A stretch of DNA of 64,000 bases from Streptococcus cuniculipharyngis (GCF_007859195.1 NZ_VOHL01000002.1:62001-126000), one strand, 5' to 3'. Numbered from the stretch's first letter, positions 19,350 through 28,684 are shown. Notes: generated by a model not told the origin, from the sequence alone. Numbers and translations: made by a program.

Positions 19350-20129
19350 CTACAGATGGTAGGCTACCTTGTCTTTTTGACCACGACCAACAAGAAGTAA
19401 TCCTAGACCAAGAATCACCAAGATCAAGGATAACCACTGGGAAACTCGAATAGACAACCACATCAGGCTATCTGTCCGCATACCTTCAATGATGAAACGC
19501 CCCACACCATACCAAATGAGATAGAAGGCTGTAAAATCGCCTCGTTTAAGAAAATCCTTGCGACGACTAGCTCCCATCATCACAATAAATCCTAAAAGAT
19601 TCCATAGGGATTCATATAAAAAAGTCGGTGTACGGTAATCACCATCAATATACATCTGTTGCCGGATAAAGGTTGGCAGGTAGTTGAGGTTTGCAACTGC
19701 CTGACCATAAGCCTCCTGATTGAAGAAATTTCCCCAGCGGCCGATACTTTGGGCTAAGATAAGACTGGGAGCGATCAAATCTAAGAAATCTAAAGTATTG
19801 ATAAAACGACGGCGGGTAAACCAGTAAACACAAGCAATTCCTGTTAAAATCCCACCGTAAATCGCAATACCCCCATTCCAAATGGCTGGTATTTCAGCCA
19901 GATGGTCCTTATAGTAGGACCAGGAAAAAATAACATAGTATACTCTTGCTCCCAAGATGGACAAGGGAAAGGCTAGTAAAATCAAATCCAAGACGTCATC
20001 AGCTGTAATCTTTTTACTAGGAGCAGCCTTAATGGCCAAGTAAACACCTAAGATTAAGCCAACTACAATACAAATTGCATACCAACGAATAGTCAAGGGA
20101 CCTAGCTCAATTAAAATCGGACTAATCAT
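19350..20129 (-). CDS. lgt: Prolipoprotein diacylglyceryl transferase
   Basis: Transfers diacylglycerol from phosphatidylglycerol to the lipobox Cys of prolipoproteins, the first step of lipoprotein maturation. 259 residues with seven predicted membrane segments. Seen: the Lgt signature [15 protein letters not shown], the earlier IYGGILTG, and [12 protein letters not shown] near the C-terminus. The ATG at 20129 is preferred (GGAG upstream inside hprK); it overlaps the hprK stop by 8 nt, so the pair is coupled. Its products include the DUF4430 lipoprotein in this window. Confidence 0.97.
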   Translation of the reverse strand: MISPILIELGPLTIRWYAICIVVGLILGVYLAIKAAPSKKITADDVLDLILLAFPLSILGARVYYVIFSWSYYKDHLAEIPAIWNGGIAIYGGILTGIACVYWFTRRRFINTLDFLDLIAPSLILAQSIGRWGNFFNQEAYGQAVANLNYLPTFIRQQMYIDGDYRTPTFLYESLWNLLGFIVMMGASRRKDFLKRGDFTAFYLIWYGVGRFIIEGMRTDSLMWLSIRVSQWLSLILVILGLGLLLVGRGQKDKVAYHL

Positions 20130-21057
20130 GGCTAGCTCCATTCTCACTAATCAATTGCGTCAACCGATCTTCAAACGTCTTAGTCGCATCATAGCCCATC
20201 TGTTTAGCTCGATAATTCATGGCTGCTGCTTCAATAACTACTGAAATATTCCGTCCTGTTTTGACAGGAATCCGAATATAAGGAATCTTCACTCCCGACA
20301 GCTCGATTTCTTCTTTTTTATTTCCCAGACGGTCAAAATCCTTATTAGGTTCATAATTTTCCAGATAGACCGCTAGTTGGACCTGAGAGGAATTGCGAAC
20401 AGCACTCGCCCCATAAAGGCTCATCACATCAATAATCCCAACCCCTCTAATTTCCAAAAGATGGCGAAGAATCTCGGCCGGTTCTCCCCAAAGGGTTTCC
20501 TCATCTCTGGCATAAATATCCACTCGGTCATCAGCTACTAGACGGTGGCCACGTTTCACCAACTCCAAGCCCGTCTCGCTCTTACCAATACCACTATCGC
20601 CTTGAATCAGAACCCCCATGCCATAAATATCCATCAGCACGCCATGGACACTGGTCCGCTCAGCTAGACTTGAATTGAGGTACCAAGACATCTCACCAGA
20701 TAAAATACTGGTCGGTAGGTGACTACGCAACAAGGCTGTGCCTTCCTCTTGAGCAGCTTGAAGCATTTCCTCTGGAATCTCCAAACTACGCGCCACAACC
20801 ATTGCCGGTGTGCTATCTCGAAACATATGCTTCAAGACAGCATAACGATTATTGGCTGTCATGGCCATCATATAGGACCATTCCTTCATTCCAATCAGCT
20901 GAATACGCTCAGGAGCATAATAGTCGAAATACCCTGTCATTTCCAAACCTGGACGAGAAATATCAGAAGTTGTAATCGGTTTAGATAAGAGGTCATCATT
21001 GGCATAAATCGTCTCTAACTTGACCTTATCAACTAGCATCTTTACAGTAACTGTCAT
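20122..21057 (-). CDS. hprK: HPr kinase/phosphorylase
   Basis: Phosphorylates and dephosphorylates Ser46 of the PTS protein HPr and so drives CcpA-dependent carbon catabolite control. 311 residues. The P-loop GDSGIGKSE lies near residue 153, and the HprK signature [16 protein letters not shown] follows at about 200-215. SD AAGGAG precedes the ATG at 21057. It is the first gene of hprK-lgt-DUF948-ytxH, the conserved Firmicutes arrangement. Confidence 0.97.
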   Translation of the reverse strand: MTVTVKMLVDKVKLETIYANDDLLSKPITTSDISRPGLEMTGYFDYYAPERIQLIGMKEWSYMMAMTANNRYAVLKHMFRDSTPAMVVARSLEIPEEMLQAAQEEGTALLRSHLPTSILSGEMSWYLNSSLAERTSVHGVLMDIYGMGVLIQGDSGIGKSETGLELVKRGHRLVADDRVDIYARDEETLWGEPAEILRHLLEIRGVGIIDVMSLYGASAVRNSSQVQLAVYLENYEPNKDFDRLGNKKEEIELSGVKIPYIRIPVKTGRNISVVIEAAAMNYRAKQMGYDATKTFEDRLTQLISENGASHD

Positions 21058-21169
21058 ATGTTCTCCTTTTTATTTATTTTAACATATTTCAGGTCAAAAG
21101 AGAAAGTGGGAGCACAAAGTCGATCATCATCTTTCCTTGTACCCCCACTACTGATTACTTTATTAGTAG

Positions 21170-21442
21170 CTACCAAACCCAGTCGTCATCTTCAACAACC
21201 TTAGCTTCCTTGCGCCTTCTTCCTCGAGCTTGCTGACTATAAGTCTCTTTTTCCTCTAGCTTATAAGGCAATATGCTTGCCATGACGATATAGAGAAAAA
21301 GACCAAAACCACCTGAAAAATAGATAAAAATAGCCGTCAGAACCCGAGCTAAACTCAAATCCCAGCCAAACTTATCCGCCAGGCCAGCAATCACGCCACT
21401 AACTACTCTACCTCGTTTTAATTTATAAAATGCTGATGTCAT
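21170..21442 (-). CDS. PspC domain protein
   Basis: A small membrane protein of about 90 residues. The PspC domain is seen as FYKLKRGRVVSGVIAGLADKFG followed by one hydrophobic segment (FIYFSGGFGLFLYIVMASIL); a basic RGRRRKEAK patch and the acidic-aromatic end DDDWVW follow. Two adjacent ATGs (21445, 21442) follow AGGAGG; the second gives the better 6-nt spacing. PspC domains act in envelope-stress sensing; here the role is inferred. It lies between sprT and hprK. Confidence 0.85.
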   Translation of the reverse strand: MTSAFYKLKRGRVVSGVIAGLADKFGWDLSLARVLTAIFIYFSGGFGLFLYIVMASILPYKLEEKETYSQQARGRRRKEAKVVEDDDWVW

Positions 21443-21519
21443 CATAATCCTCCTGTTCTGGATTGTAATCAACTTTTATGATTCGATTATAACCCGGATT
21501 AGCTCTATTGTCATCAGTC

Positions 21520-21957
21520 CTATGACTGATTTTTCTCTTTCAACCTGCCATGACACTTACCACAACGATAACGGGCTAGATTTAACCGCCGCTTTCTCTG
21601 GTAGCTGAGATGACAAAAAACGCAAAAATAATGATAGCCATTCCCTTTTTCCGATAAGGATGGAGCATACCGCAGACCATCCACTTGGGCTAATAGCTGC
21701 TTAAAATCTTGGTCACGATGGCGATAACCCCGACCTTGGAAATACAGGTGGTAGTGACAGAGCTCATGACGGACAATTTTCCGGAAAATAGCCTCTCCAT
21801 ATTCCTGATAGATGCCTAAATTAAAATCCAAATGCCCATCACCAGGAAAGAAACGACCTCCCGTTGTTCGTAGTCGCTTATTCCAATAAGCTTGGTGGGT
21901 AAATTCCCAACCAAAATCCTCTAGCGACACCTGCTTAACATAGTCAGTGAGTCTCAT
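21520..21957 (-). CDS. SprT-like zinc metalloprotease-fold protein
   Basis: 145 residues. The zinc site HELCHYH lies near residue 65, and a C-terminal zinc ribbon is formed by CVFC and CGKC. This is the bacterial SprT family (B. subtilis YdcK-like), whose eukaryotic relatives (Spartan) digest DNA-protein crosslinks; the bacterial substrate is unproven. It starts inside the end of tex (14-nt overlap), so the two are coupled. Confidence 0.9.
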   Translation of the reverse strand: MRLTDYVKQVSLEDFGWEFTHQAYWNKRLRTTGGRFFPGDGHLDFNLGIYQEYGEAIFRKIVRHELCHYHLYFQGRGYRHRDQDFKQLLAQVDGLRYAPSLSEKGNGYHYFCVFCHLSYQRKRRLNLARYRCGKCHGRLKEKNQS

Positions 21958-24070
21958 CTGGCTTGACCAAACTTAAATTAATTTTACCACGCTGCACATC
22001 AATGGACTTGATCCATACGGTAACAATCTCTCCGACAGAGACCACCTGGCTCGGGTGCTTAACAAAAGAGCGTCGCATATCAGAAATATGAACAAGGCCA
22101 TCATCATGGATCCCAATATCCACAAAGGCCCCAAAATCAACCACATTACGGACCGTCCCCTCTAACTGCTGACCAACTTGCAAATCCTTGATGTCTAGAA
22201 CATCCTGGCGAAGAACGGGAGCTTCAAAATTATCTCGTAAGTCACGACCTGGCTTAAGCAAATCCTCCACAATATCTTGCAAGGTCAAGACCCCAACCTC
22301 TAATTGTTGAGCCATTGTTAAGACATCTAACTGCTCAAGGGTCTCCTTAGCCTCTTGAGTTAGCTCAGTCAATCCCAACGTATGGAATAATTTTTCCACA
22401 ATCGGATAAGATTCCGGATGGACCCCTGTATTATCTAAAAAATAATCACCTTCTGGAATTCGCAAAAATCCTGCAGCTTGTTCAAAAGCCTTGGCCCCCA
22501 AACGGGGAACGCTTTTAATTTCCTGTCGACTACGAATTCCCCCTCGGGCCTCACGAAAACTAACGATATTTTCAGAAATGGTTTTGTTTAAGCCCGCCAC
22601 ACGGGAAAGCAAGGCAGGACTGGCTGTATTGATATTGACCCCAACTTGGTTGACCACTGTTTCTACCACAAAATCCAATTTTTCTGATAGTTTTTTCTGA
22701 CTAACATCGTGCTGATATTGACCAACCCCAATAGACTTAGGATCAATCTTGACTAGCTCGGCCAAAGGATCTTGCAGGCGGCGGGCAATGGAAATGGCAG
22801 AACGTTTTTCAACCGTCAAATCAGGAAATTCAGCCCGCGCCAAATCGCTGGCTGAGTAAACCGATGCCCCACTCTCATTAACAATCACATAGGAAACTTT
22901 GGGATGATTTTTCAAGACCTGGGCAACAAAGGCCTCACTTTCGCGACTGGCTGTCCCATTACCAATAGCAATCAGCTCAACCCCATAATCCTCTAATAAT
23001 TGTGACAAACTAGCCTTGGCCTGTTCAATCTTGGCTTGCGAGGCTGGTGGCACTGGATAGATTACCTCTGTGACCAACAATTTACCGGTCTGGTCAACAA
23101 CTGCCAACTTGGCCCCTGTCCGAAAGGCAGGGTCAAAACCGAGGACCACTTTCCCTTTAAGGGGAGAGACCAGGAGTAACTGACGAAGATTGTTTGAAAA
23201 CAAATCAATGGCTCCATTTTCTGCCTGTTCACTCAGTTCTGACCTAATCCGTCGCTCCATGGCTGGGATGATTTTGGTTTTGGCTGCCTTAGTTACGGCT
23301 TCTTCAATGTAAGGATTGACCTGCTTAAAACGAGCCAAATAAAAACGAAGGATTTTGTCCAATTGATGGGTAAATTTGACCGTTAAAACCCCTAATTTTT
23401 CACCACGATTGAGGGCTAGTAGGCGGTAGCCTTTCAGATCTTTGACCCTTTCACTAAACTCATAATACATCTTAAAGGTTTCTTGAGCATCTAGGTCCGG
23501 AGCTTTGAGACTAGACACCAGCTGACTATTGGCCCAAATGTCATTATAGGTCCAGGAACGCAGGTTGTTATCTTCTGCTAAGGCTTCAATCAGAATATCT
23601 ACCGCTCCTGTTAAGGCAGCAGCTACCGTTGGAAATGCCTCACTAAGAAATTGTTGAGCTTTTTCTTCCAACTGACGATCATCCAAAAGCAGCAAGCGGG
23701 TCAAGTCTGCCAGCCCATGCTCACGCGCAATGGTGGCCTTGGTCCGCCGTTTTTCCTTATAAGGTAAATATAGCTCTTCCACATCAGCCAGTTTCTCTGC
23801 CTGTAAGATAGCCAGTTTCAGATTGTCTGTCAGTTTACCCTGTTGGTCAATCTTAGTCAAGACCGTTTGTTTACGATCAGCCAAATTGGTTAAGCTCTTG
23901 TCCAAATCAAGAATAGCCTTGATTTGCACTTCATCCAGGTTTCCTGTTAATTCCTTACGGTAACGCGCAATGAAAGGGATGGTATTTCCCTCAGCCGCCA
24001 GATTAAGCACCTGACTGACTTGTTTGTCTTTCAGCCCCAATTCCTGGGCAATTTTAATCATATTTTCCAT
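21944..24070 (-). CDS. tex: Tex family RNA-binding transcription accessory protein
   Basis: 708 residues. Layout of Tex: helical N-terminus, YqgF/RNase H-like core ([19 protein letters not shown]), helix-hairpin-helix region ([19 protein letters not shown]), and a C-terminal S1 RNA-binding domain ([21 protein letters not shown]). Role from the family: RNA binding during transcription, with effects on toxin or stress gene expression. The ATG at 24070 is chosen over an upstream alternative start because TATAAT ends 6 nt before it, which leaves no room for an SD: a likely leaderless mRNA. sprT overlaps its 3' end. Confidence 0.95.
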   Translation of the reverse strand: MENMIKIAQELGLKDKQVSQVLNLAAEGNTIPFIARYRKELTGNLDEVQIKAILDLDKSLTNLADRKQTVLTKIDQQGKLTDNLKLAILQAEKLADVEELYLPYKEKRRTKATIAREHGLADLTRLLLLDDRQLEEKAQQFLSEAFPTVAAALTGAVDILIEALAEDNNLRSWTYNDIWANSQLVSSLKAPDLDAQETFKMYYEFSERVKDLKGYRLLALNRGEKLGVLTVKFTHQLDKILRFYLARFKQVNPYIEEAVTKAAKTKIIPAMERRIRSELSEQAENGAIDLFSNNLRQLLLVSPLKGKVVLGFDPAFRTGAKLAVVDQTGKLLVTEVIYPVPPASQAKIEQAKASLSQLLEDYGVELIAIGNGTASRESEAFVAQVLKNHPKVSYVIVNESGASVYSASDLARAEFPDLTVEKRSAISIARRLQDPLAELVKIDPKSIGVGQYQHDVSQKKLSEKLDFVVETVVNQVGVNINTASPALLSRVAGLNKTISENIVSFREARGGIRSRQEIKSVPRLGAKAFEQAAGFLRIPEGDYFLDNTGVHPESYPIVEKLFHTLGLTELTQEAKETLEQLDVLTMAQQLEVGVLTLQDIVEDLLKPGRDLRDNFEAPVLRQDVLDIKDLQVGQQLEGTVRNVVDFGAFVDIGIHDDGLVHISDMRRSFVKHPSQVVSVGEIVTVWIKSIDVQRGKINLSLVKPDETH

Positions 24071-24076
24071 GACCCT

Positions 24077-24082
24077 ATTATA
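24077..24082 (-). promoter_or_regulatory. -10 of tex, 6 nt before the ATG
   Basis: Perfect TATAAT on the minus strand; the -35 position is poor (GTGCCA at 17-nt spacing). The predicted transcription start coincides with the A of the ATG at 24070. Confidence 0.55.
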
Positions 24083-24097
24083 CCCTTTTTCAGCCAA

Positions 24098-24234
24098 AAT
24101 GGCACATTGGGATCATAAATTAAATACTTCATTGCCTTTGTGAAGGAAACTATTAACATTAGATTAAAAATAAAAGACAATATCAAAAAATAATGTCATT
24201 TTGCTATCATTTATCTGGTAAACAATCATATTAT
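24098..24234. other. AT-rich divergent spacer tex/csbD
   Basis: AT-rich sequence between the divergent tex and csbD promoters. I see no gene or repeat in it. Confidence 0.5.
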
Positions 24235-24263
24235 TTGTTTTTTCAAACAAAAGATGGTATGCT
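24235..24263 (+). promoter_or_regulatory. csbD promoter
   Basis: TTGTTT (24235-24240) and TATGCT (24258-24263), 17 nt apart, which puts the start near 24270 and gives a leader of about 228 nt. Confidence 0.5.
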
Positions 24264-24269
24264 AAAGAT

Positions 24270-24497
24270 GTTAACAACTCTTATCTATTTTATATAGATG
24301 CCTTGAGTGAAACTACCGGTAGCACTCATTCACTGCTCTTCTTATGACAGTGATGTCAGCCATTGTGAGGAAAGGGATTAGCTAACTTTTCTCAGAACAT
24401 TTCATCGCGTGATAGGGGGAGACCAAACTGGTCCATTGTAGGTTCTACAACAATCCCCCTATCTCTACTGAACTAAGAATAACTAAAGGAGTATGAT
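24270..24497 (+). ncRNA. Structured 5' leader of csbD (unrecognised RNA element)
   Basis: Predicted helices in order: ATCTAT/ATAGAT (24283-24288 with 24294-24299); TGAGTG/CACTCA (24304-24309 with 24323-24328) topped by CTACCGGTAG; a small TGACA/TGTCA hairpin (24345-24358); TGAGGAAAG/CTTTTCTCA (24366-24374 with 24386-24394). A three-way junction follows, closed by a 10-bp stem (24411-24420 with 24454-24463) and holding two back-to-back hairpins (24421-24433 and 24436-24450). No T-run follows the last stem, so it is probably a cis leader and not a terminated sRNA. I cannot match it to a known family. Confidence 0.55.
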
Positions 24498-24692
24498 ATG
24501 TCAGAAGAAAAATTGAACGCAAAACTTGAACAAGTTGCAGGTGGTGTTAAAGAGGCCTTTGGTAAGGTTACCGGTGACAAGGCAACGGAAACTGAGGGTC
24601 AAGTAGGAACATTGGCCGGCAAAGCCAAAGAAACCTTGGAGGATGTTAAAGACACTGTCAAAGGTGCCCTTTCTGGTCTCAGCAAGGACTAA
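24498..24692 (+). CDS. CsbD family stress protein
   Basis: 64 residues, highly charged and helical, with the CsbD pattern: KLNAKLEQVAGGVKEAFGKVTGDK, then EGQVGTLAGKAKETLEDVKD. CsbD proteins are small general-stress proteins (sigma-B controlled in Bacillus); streptococci lack sigma-B, so control must differ. SD AAGGAG lies 6 nt before the ATG. The long structured leader upstream and a strong terminator downstream suggest separate, post-transcriptional control. Confidence 0.9.
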   Translation: MSEEKLNAKLEQVAGGVKEAFGKVTGDKATETEGQVGTLAGKAKETLEDVKDTVKGALSGLSKD

Positions 24693-24715
24693 ACAAATCT
24701 TCCTCCCAACAAGAT

Positions 24716-24749
24716 AGCCAAGGGCAGCTTCCCTTGGCTTTTTCTTTTT
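24716..24749 (+). terminator. Terminator after csbD
   Basis: 9-bp GC-rich stem (24716-24724 with 24731-24739) with a 6-nt loop, followed by a T-rich tract. Confidence 0.9.
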
Positions 24750-24829
24750 ATGTCAATTGAGAATGATGATTTTCTCCATTAACACCTTGCTCCAAGACAG
24801 AAGAATCTAACCTGCCCTTAGCCTAGGAA

Positions 24830-24858
24830 GTGATGAAAACAGTAGCTTATGATACAAT
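24830..24858 (+). promoter_or_regulatory. Promoter of the permease pair
   Basis: GTGATG (24830-24835) and TACAAT (24853-24858), 17 nt apart; the leader would be about 95 nt. Confidence 0.45.
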
Positions 24859-24960
24859 AAATAGTGCTGGAATATTGTTCAGCTTTCAAGAAAAAACGTG
24901 AGATTTTTAAGGAAATCATTAGTTTTTAGGAGATCATCATGTCACCAAGGAGTTTATCTC

Positions 24961-25866
24961 ATGACTATCCTATCTTTTCTCCCCAATAGTCTCTTGCAAG
25001 TCCTAACCATTTTTATGTCTATTATGATTGAGGCTCTTCCCTTCATTTTTTTAGGAACCTTACTATCAGGTTTTCTTGAAGTCTTTATCACCCCGGAGCG
25101 AATGAGCAACTACTTACCTAAACACCCCTTAGGCCAAATTATGTTTGGTCTTCTAGCTGCCTTCTTCTTCCCCTCTTGTGAATGCGGCATCGTTCCAATT
25201 GTTCATAAGCTACTAGAAAAGAAGCTACCTAGCCATGCAGCCATCCCCTTTATGATGACCGCTCCGGTTATCAATCCCATTGTACTCTTTGCTACCTACT
25301 CAGCCTTTGGCTACTCCTGGACCTTTGTCATCTTACGACTCGTGGGGGCCAGTCTAGTAGCCTTCTGTATGGGGTTGGCTCTGGTCTATCTTATCAAACC
25401 TGATATTTTAAAAGACGAGCCTCCTCTTAAGAAGCACCATCATCATGAAGCAAAAACGGTTAGGGCTAAACTACTGTTTGTCAGTCGTCATGCCATTGAT
25501 GATTTTTTCAACACGGGGAGCTATCTGGTTGGGGGAAGTCTAGCAGCTGCTGCTATGCAAGTCTATCTGCCAACAACCTGGCTCAGACAGGTTACCCAAA
25601 CACCTAGTTTAGCTATTTTAGCCATGATGGGGCTAGCCTTTACCCTCTCCCTTTGTAGTGAGGCTGATGCCTTTATTGGAGCTTCCTTGCTTGGAAGTTT
25701 CGGAATAACACCCGTACTAGCCTTCCTCCTGTTTGGTCCCTTACTTGATTTGAAAAATCTACTGATGATGAGAAAAGTGTTTAAGCCCACCTTTATTTGG
25801 CAATTTATTGCCCTCTCAAGTAGCCTCGTCTTACTGTTCAGCCTAATTCTGGAGGTACTCCTATGA
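24961..25866 (+). CDS. UPF0718/DUF318 permease (YcgR/YraQ family)
   Basis: 301 residues with about eight membrane segments in two halves. The family hallmarks are FFPSCECGIVP and MMTAPVINPIVLFATY in the first half and SLCSEADAFIGASL in the second. A His-rich loop (KKHHHHEAK) joins the halves and could bind metal. The ATG at 24961 has AAGGAG 8 nt upstream; longer in-frame starts lack an SD. Substrate unknown. It overlaps its partner by 4 nt, like ycgR-ycgQ of Bacillus. Confidence 0.85.
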   Translation: MTILSFLPNSLLQVLTIFMSIMIEALPFIFLGTLLSGFLEVFITPERMSNYLPKHPLGQIMFGLLAAFFFPSCECGIVPIVHKLLEKKLPSHAAIPFMMTAPVINPIVLFATYSAFGYSWTFVILRLVGASLVAFCMGLALVYLIKPDILKDEPPLKKHHHHEAKTVRAKLLFVSRHAIDDFFNTGSYLVGGSLAAAAMQVYLPTTWLRQVTQTPSLAILAMMGLAFTLSLCSEADAFIGASLLGSFGITPVLAFLLFGPLLDLKNLLMMRKVFKPTFIWQFIALSSSLVLLFSLILEVLL

Positions 25867-26675
25867 GTCGATTTTTTATCCTAGCTGGTTATTTTGAACT
25901 GGCCATCTACTTGCAATTAACAGGAAAACTTGATCAATATATCAGCCGCCACTATCGCTACCTCGTCTACTTGTCCATGGTACTCAGTTTATTTTTCTTA
26001 CTAAATCAACTCTATATTTGGATGAAAGAGAGTCAACAAACAAGAACAGTAGACAAAAAATCAAACCAGTTGTCCTTCATTCTGCTGAGTTTTCCCCTAC
26101 TTGTCGGCTTTTTTCTCCCCCAAGTCAGCTTAGACTCTAGTATCGTTGAGGCCAAGGGATATCACTTTCCAACTGCTCTGCCAACTGGTAAAACCAGTGA
26201 TCCTACAGACGATACTAATCAACAATACCTAAAACCAGATTCCAGTTCTTATTTTACCCCCACCAGTTATCAACAAGAAATGACTCAGGCCCTTAAAAAA
26301 TATGATGGTCAAGAAACCATTACCATTAACCAAGACAATTACATGGAAGTTTTGGAACTCATCTATCTGTTCCCCCAGCAGTTTGTCAACCGTCAAATTA
26401 GTCTCACTGGCTTTGTCTACAACAAGCCTAAGTCAAGCAAGGAACTCTACCTCTTTCGTTTTGGCATTATCCACTGCATTGCTGATTCAGGAGTCTATGG
26501 CCTTCTAACCAAAGGCTATCAGAAAAACTTCCCTGATAATAGCTGGCTCAGGGTTACTGGAACCCTGCACTTGGGCTACCAAAAAGACTTAAACCAAAGA
26601 CTTCCTTTCCTACAAGTTAGCCAAGTCGCCCTGATTGACCCACCTGACAATCCCTATGTTTATCGAGCATTTTAA
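25863..26675 (+). CDS. TIGR03943/UPF0703 family protein (YcgQ-like)
   Basis: 270 residues. Two N-terminal membrane segments (about 5-20 and 33-55), a third (about 77-92), then an extracytoplasmic-type domain with GFVYNKPKSSKELYLFRFGIIHCIADSG and a WLRVTGTLHLGY strand that resembles an OB-like fold. This family is always beside the UPF0718 permease, so they probably form one complex. The start overlaps the permease stop (ATGA). Function unknown. Confidence 0.85.
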   Translation: MSRFFILAGYFELAIYLQLTGKLDQYISRHYRYLVYLSMVLSLFFLLNQLYIWMKESQQTRTVDKKSNQLSFILLSFPLLVGFFLPQVSLDSSIVEAKGYHFPTALPTGKTSDPTDDTNQQYLKPDSSSYFTPTSYQQEMTQALKKYDGQETITINQDNYMEVLELIYLFPQQFVNRQISLTGFVYNKPKSSKELYLFRFGIIHCIADSGVYGLLTKGYQKNFPDNSWLRVTGTLHLGYQKDLNQRLPFLQVSQVALIDPPDNPYVYRAF

Positions 26676-26695
26676 AAGGAATCCGACTTCAATTA

Positions 26696-26704
26696 TGCTA
26701 TAAT
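26696..26704 (+). promoter_or_regulatory. Extended -10 of the VOC gene
   Basis: TGCTATAAT: a perfect TATAAT (26699-26704) with the TGN extension and no -35, 28 nt before the ATG. Confidence 0.65.
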
Positions 26705-26732
26705 GAAATAAATTACTAGTAAGGAGACTAGA

Positions 26733-27101
26733 ATGTTTCACAAAGACTTTTCCATCATGCTTTACAGTTCTGATGTCCTAGCTGACAAGACTTTCTGGCA
26801 GGCGATTGGCTTTACCATTACGGATAAGGAAGACCTGATGGGCTACCCAACATTTGATATGAAAGTTGACGCCACATCACCTGTTACCTTTACCGTCTTT
26901 GACTTGGAATTTATCAAGCAGGTTTCTCCTGAGGTCGCTAATCACCAGCCCAGCATCCTCTTTGAAACTGAACATTTAGCTGAGCTTCACAGCAACATCA
27001 AGGCTCATGCTCCCGCTATTGGGGATATTCAAGACCAACCCTTTAGAAACTTTAATTTCCAGGCACCTAGTGGCCACTACTACGCCGTGAAAGAAAAATA
27101 A
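26733..27101 (+). CDS. VOC superfamily (glyoxalase-like) protein
   Basis: 122 residues, one vicinal-oxygen-chelate unit of paired beta-alpha-beta modules: FHKDFSIMLYSSDV...FWQAIGFTI at the start and FNFQAPSGHYYAVKEK at the end. Metal ligands of true glyoxalases are not obvious, and small stand-alone members like this have varied roles (lyase, dioxygenase, antibiotic binding). SD AAGGAGA precedes the ATG. Monocistronic; ends at a terminator shared with sepM. Confidence 0.8.
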   Translation: MFHKDFSIMLYSSDVLADKTFWQAIGFTITDKEDLMGYPTFDMKVDATSPVTFTVFDLEFIKQVSPEVANHQPSILFETEHLAELHSNIKAHAPAIGDIQDQPFRNFNFQAPSGHYYAVKEK

Positions 27102-27104
27102 AAA

Positions 27105-27161
27105 AACATCTGGCTTTTATCAGTCTCGCTCTTAGGCAAGCTGACCAAAGCCAGGTGTTTT
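27105..27161. terminator. Bidirectional terminator VOC/sepM
   Basis: 13-bp stem with one G-U pair (27105-27117 with 27147-27159) around a long loop, with A and T runs at the ends. Confidence 0.8.
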
Positions 27162-27165
27162 GTTG

Positions 27166-28215
27166 TTACTGTTGACGTAAATAATCAAGGGCTTCTTGAA
27201 CATTTTTCACAGGTACAATTTTCATTTTAGTCTTGAGTTTTTCGGCCGCTTGAAGGGCTTCTTGATAATTGGTTTTAGCATCAGGATTTTCTTTCAAAAT
27301 AGCCTCATCTACTGGATTGTTGGGAACAAAGAAAATATCCGCTCCACTCTTATCAGCGGCAACCACCTTGAGTCCGGCGCCACCAATATCTCCTACTGAC
27401 CCATCTTGTTCAATGGTTCCCGTCCCAGCAATTACCCTTCCCTTGCGGAGATCTTCATCAATCAATTGATCATAAATGGCTAGGGTAAACATCAAGCCTG
27501 CACTTGGGCCTCCGACACCGTCTAAGGTGAATTTAACAGCCACATCCGAAGAGATCTGTGTATGGTCAACTAGACCGATACCGATCCCATTTCTGCCGTT
27601 AGATAATTTGATAATCTTCCCCTCAGCTGATTTTTGCTTACCATCTGAGGTGTATTGCACACTGACCTTGTCACCAATGGTCAATCCACCGACATAATCA
27701 ATCAACTCTTTTGAACTCTTGAACGTTTTATCATTAACCCCAGTCACCGTATCTGCTAGATTTAAAATACCTCTGAAAGTCGAATCTTCCGCCACATCAA
27801 GGACATAAACACCAAGAAAGTCAAGGCTGACCGGTCGATCTGCTAGTTTAAGGGCCTGATAAACCGCTCCATTTTGTGAGGTTTCCATATAAAATTGATT
27901 AATGCGGACATAATCCTCTTCACTATAACCACCTGTTGTTCCCTTTTCCGACTGAATCTCACTAAAAGGAGTTAGCCAGGCATAAATGACGTGAGCTAGG
28001 GTAGCCCGACCAACACTGACAGCCGTGAAATAATAAGAACCCTTCTTCTTATCCTCTTTACCATCAACCGTTAGGGCTGTTCTAATATCATAGGCTCCGC
28101 CAGGAAGCTCTAAGTAATAGGGCAAAGGGTATAAAAAGGCAAAGAGCACGACTAGAACTGAGCAGAGGCTCAGTAGCCACCATTTAAATCGTTTGTTTTT
28201 TTTCATGACATTCAT
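27166..28215 (-). CDS. sepM: SepM-type membrane-anchored PDZ/Lon-like serine protease
   Basis: 349 residues. N-terminal membrane helix (about 10-30), a PDZ domain in the middle (FLGVYVLDVAEDSTFRG...LADTVTGVND) and a C-terminal Lon-type protease domain with Ser in GGPSAGLMF and Lys in GAGLKVVAA, the Ser-Lys dyad. Homologues (SepM, YlbL) trim competence-stimulating peptide in S. mutans; here that role is inferred. An SD (AAGGAAAG) precedes the ATG at 28215, which overlaps coaD by 32 nt; a second ATG at 28206 is possible. Confidence 0.92.
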   Translation of the reverse strand: MNVMKKNKRFKWWLLSLCSVLVVLFAFLYPLPYYLELPGGAYDIRTALTVDGKEDKKKGSYYFTAVSVGRATLAHVIYAWLTPFSEIQSEKGTTGGYSEEDYVRINQFYMETSQNGAVYQALKLADRPVSLDFLGVYVLDVAEDSTFRGILNLADTVTGVNDKTFKSSKELIDYVGGLTIGDKVSVQYTSDGKQKSAEGKIIKLSNGRNGIGIGLVDHTQISSDVAVKFTLDGVGGPSAGLMFTLAIYDQLIDEDLRKGRVIAGTGTIEQDGSVGDIGGAGLKVVAADKSGADIFFVPNNPVDEAILKENPDAKTNYQEALQAAEKLKTKMKIVPVKNVQEALDYLRQQ

Positions 28216-28684
28216 TCACTTTCCTTACTACTGCTTGGGGAACAAAGGGGCTGATATCTGCGCCAAAGGCAATTAACTCCCTAACTCGACTGGAGCTAAC
28301 ATGCTGCCACTGGGGAGCCGTCAAGAGAAAAATCGTCTCCAAGTCTTCCGCGAGTTGCTGATTAAAAAAGGATAATTCCATCTCATAGGCTAAATCATTA
28401 GCGTTACGCAAGCCACGAACTAGATGGGTCACTCCTAATTCTTGAGCAATATCCACCGCCAAACTGTCTTGGGCCAGAATCACCTTGACATTGGCCAGGT
28501 CTTGCAAACTAGCCCTGAGTAATTTTTGGCGGGTAGCTACATCAAAATAACCAGACTTGTCACGATTAAAAAAAATTCCTACATAAAGCTGGTCAAAAAG
28601 CTGACTAGCCCGTCTAATGATGTCCAAATGCCCAAAAGTGACCGGATCGAAACTACCTGCCAACAGACCAATTCTACCTGACAT
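28184..28684 (-). CDS. coaD: Phosphopantetheine adenylyltransferase
   Basis: Fourth step of coenzyme A synthesis: 4'-phosphopantetheine plus ATP to dephospho-CoA. 166 residues. The nucleotidyltransferase motif GSFDPVTFGHLDIIRRA is at residues 10-26 (T/HxGH), with the later conserved VRGLRNANDLAYE and the ISSS-like motif VSSSRVREL. It overlaps rsmD upstream by 11 nt and sepM downstream, so rsmD-coaD-sepM form one operon, the usual Firmicutes order. Confidence 0.97.
   Translation of the reverse strand: MSGRIGLLAGSFDPVTFGHLDIIRRASQLFDQLYVGIFFNRDKSGYFDVATRQKLLRASLQDLANVKVILAQDSLAVDIAQELGVTHLVRGLRNANDLAYEMELSFFNQQLAEDLETIFLLTAPQWQHVSSSRVRELIAFGADISPFVPQAVVRKVNECHEKKQTI

Noticed and set aside
21105-21146. 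Hairpin between pspC and hprK as a terminator
   Set aside because: GTGGG/CCCAC ends pair but the middle has several mismatches; too weak to list as a feature.
24361-24374. GAGGAAAG motif resembling the RNase P RNA core
   Set aside because: The other conserved RNase P RNA blocks and the expected length of about 400 nt are absent; the motif is one arm of a simple hairpin.
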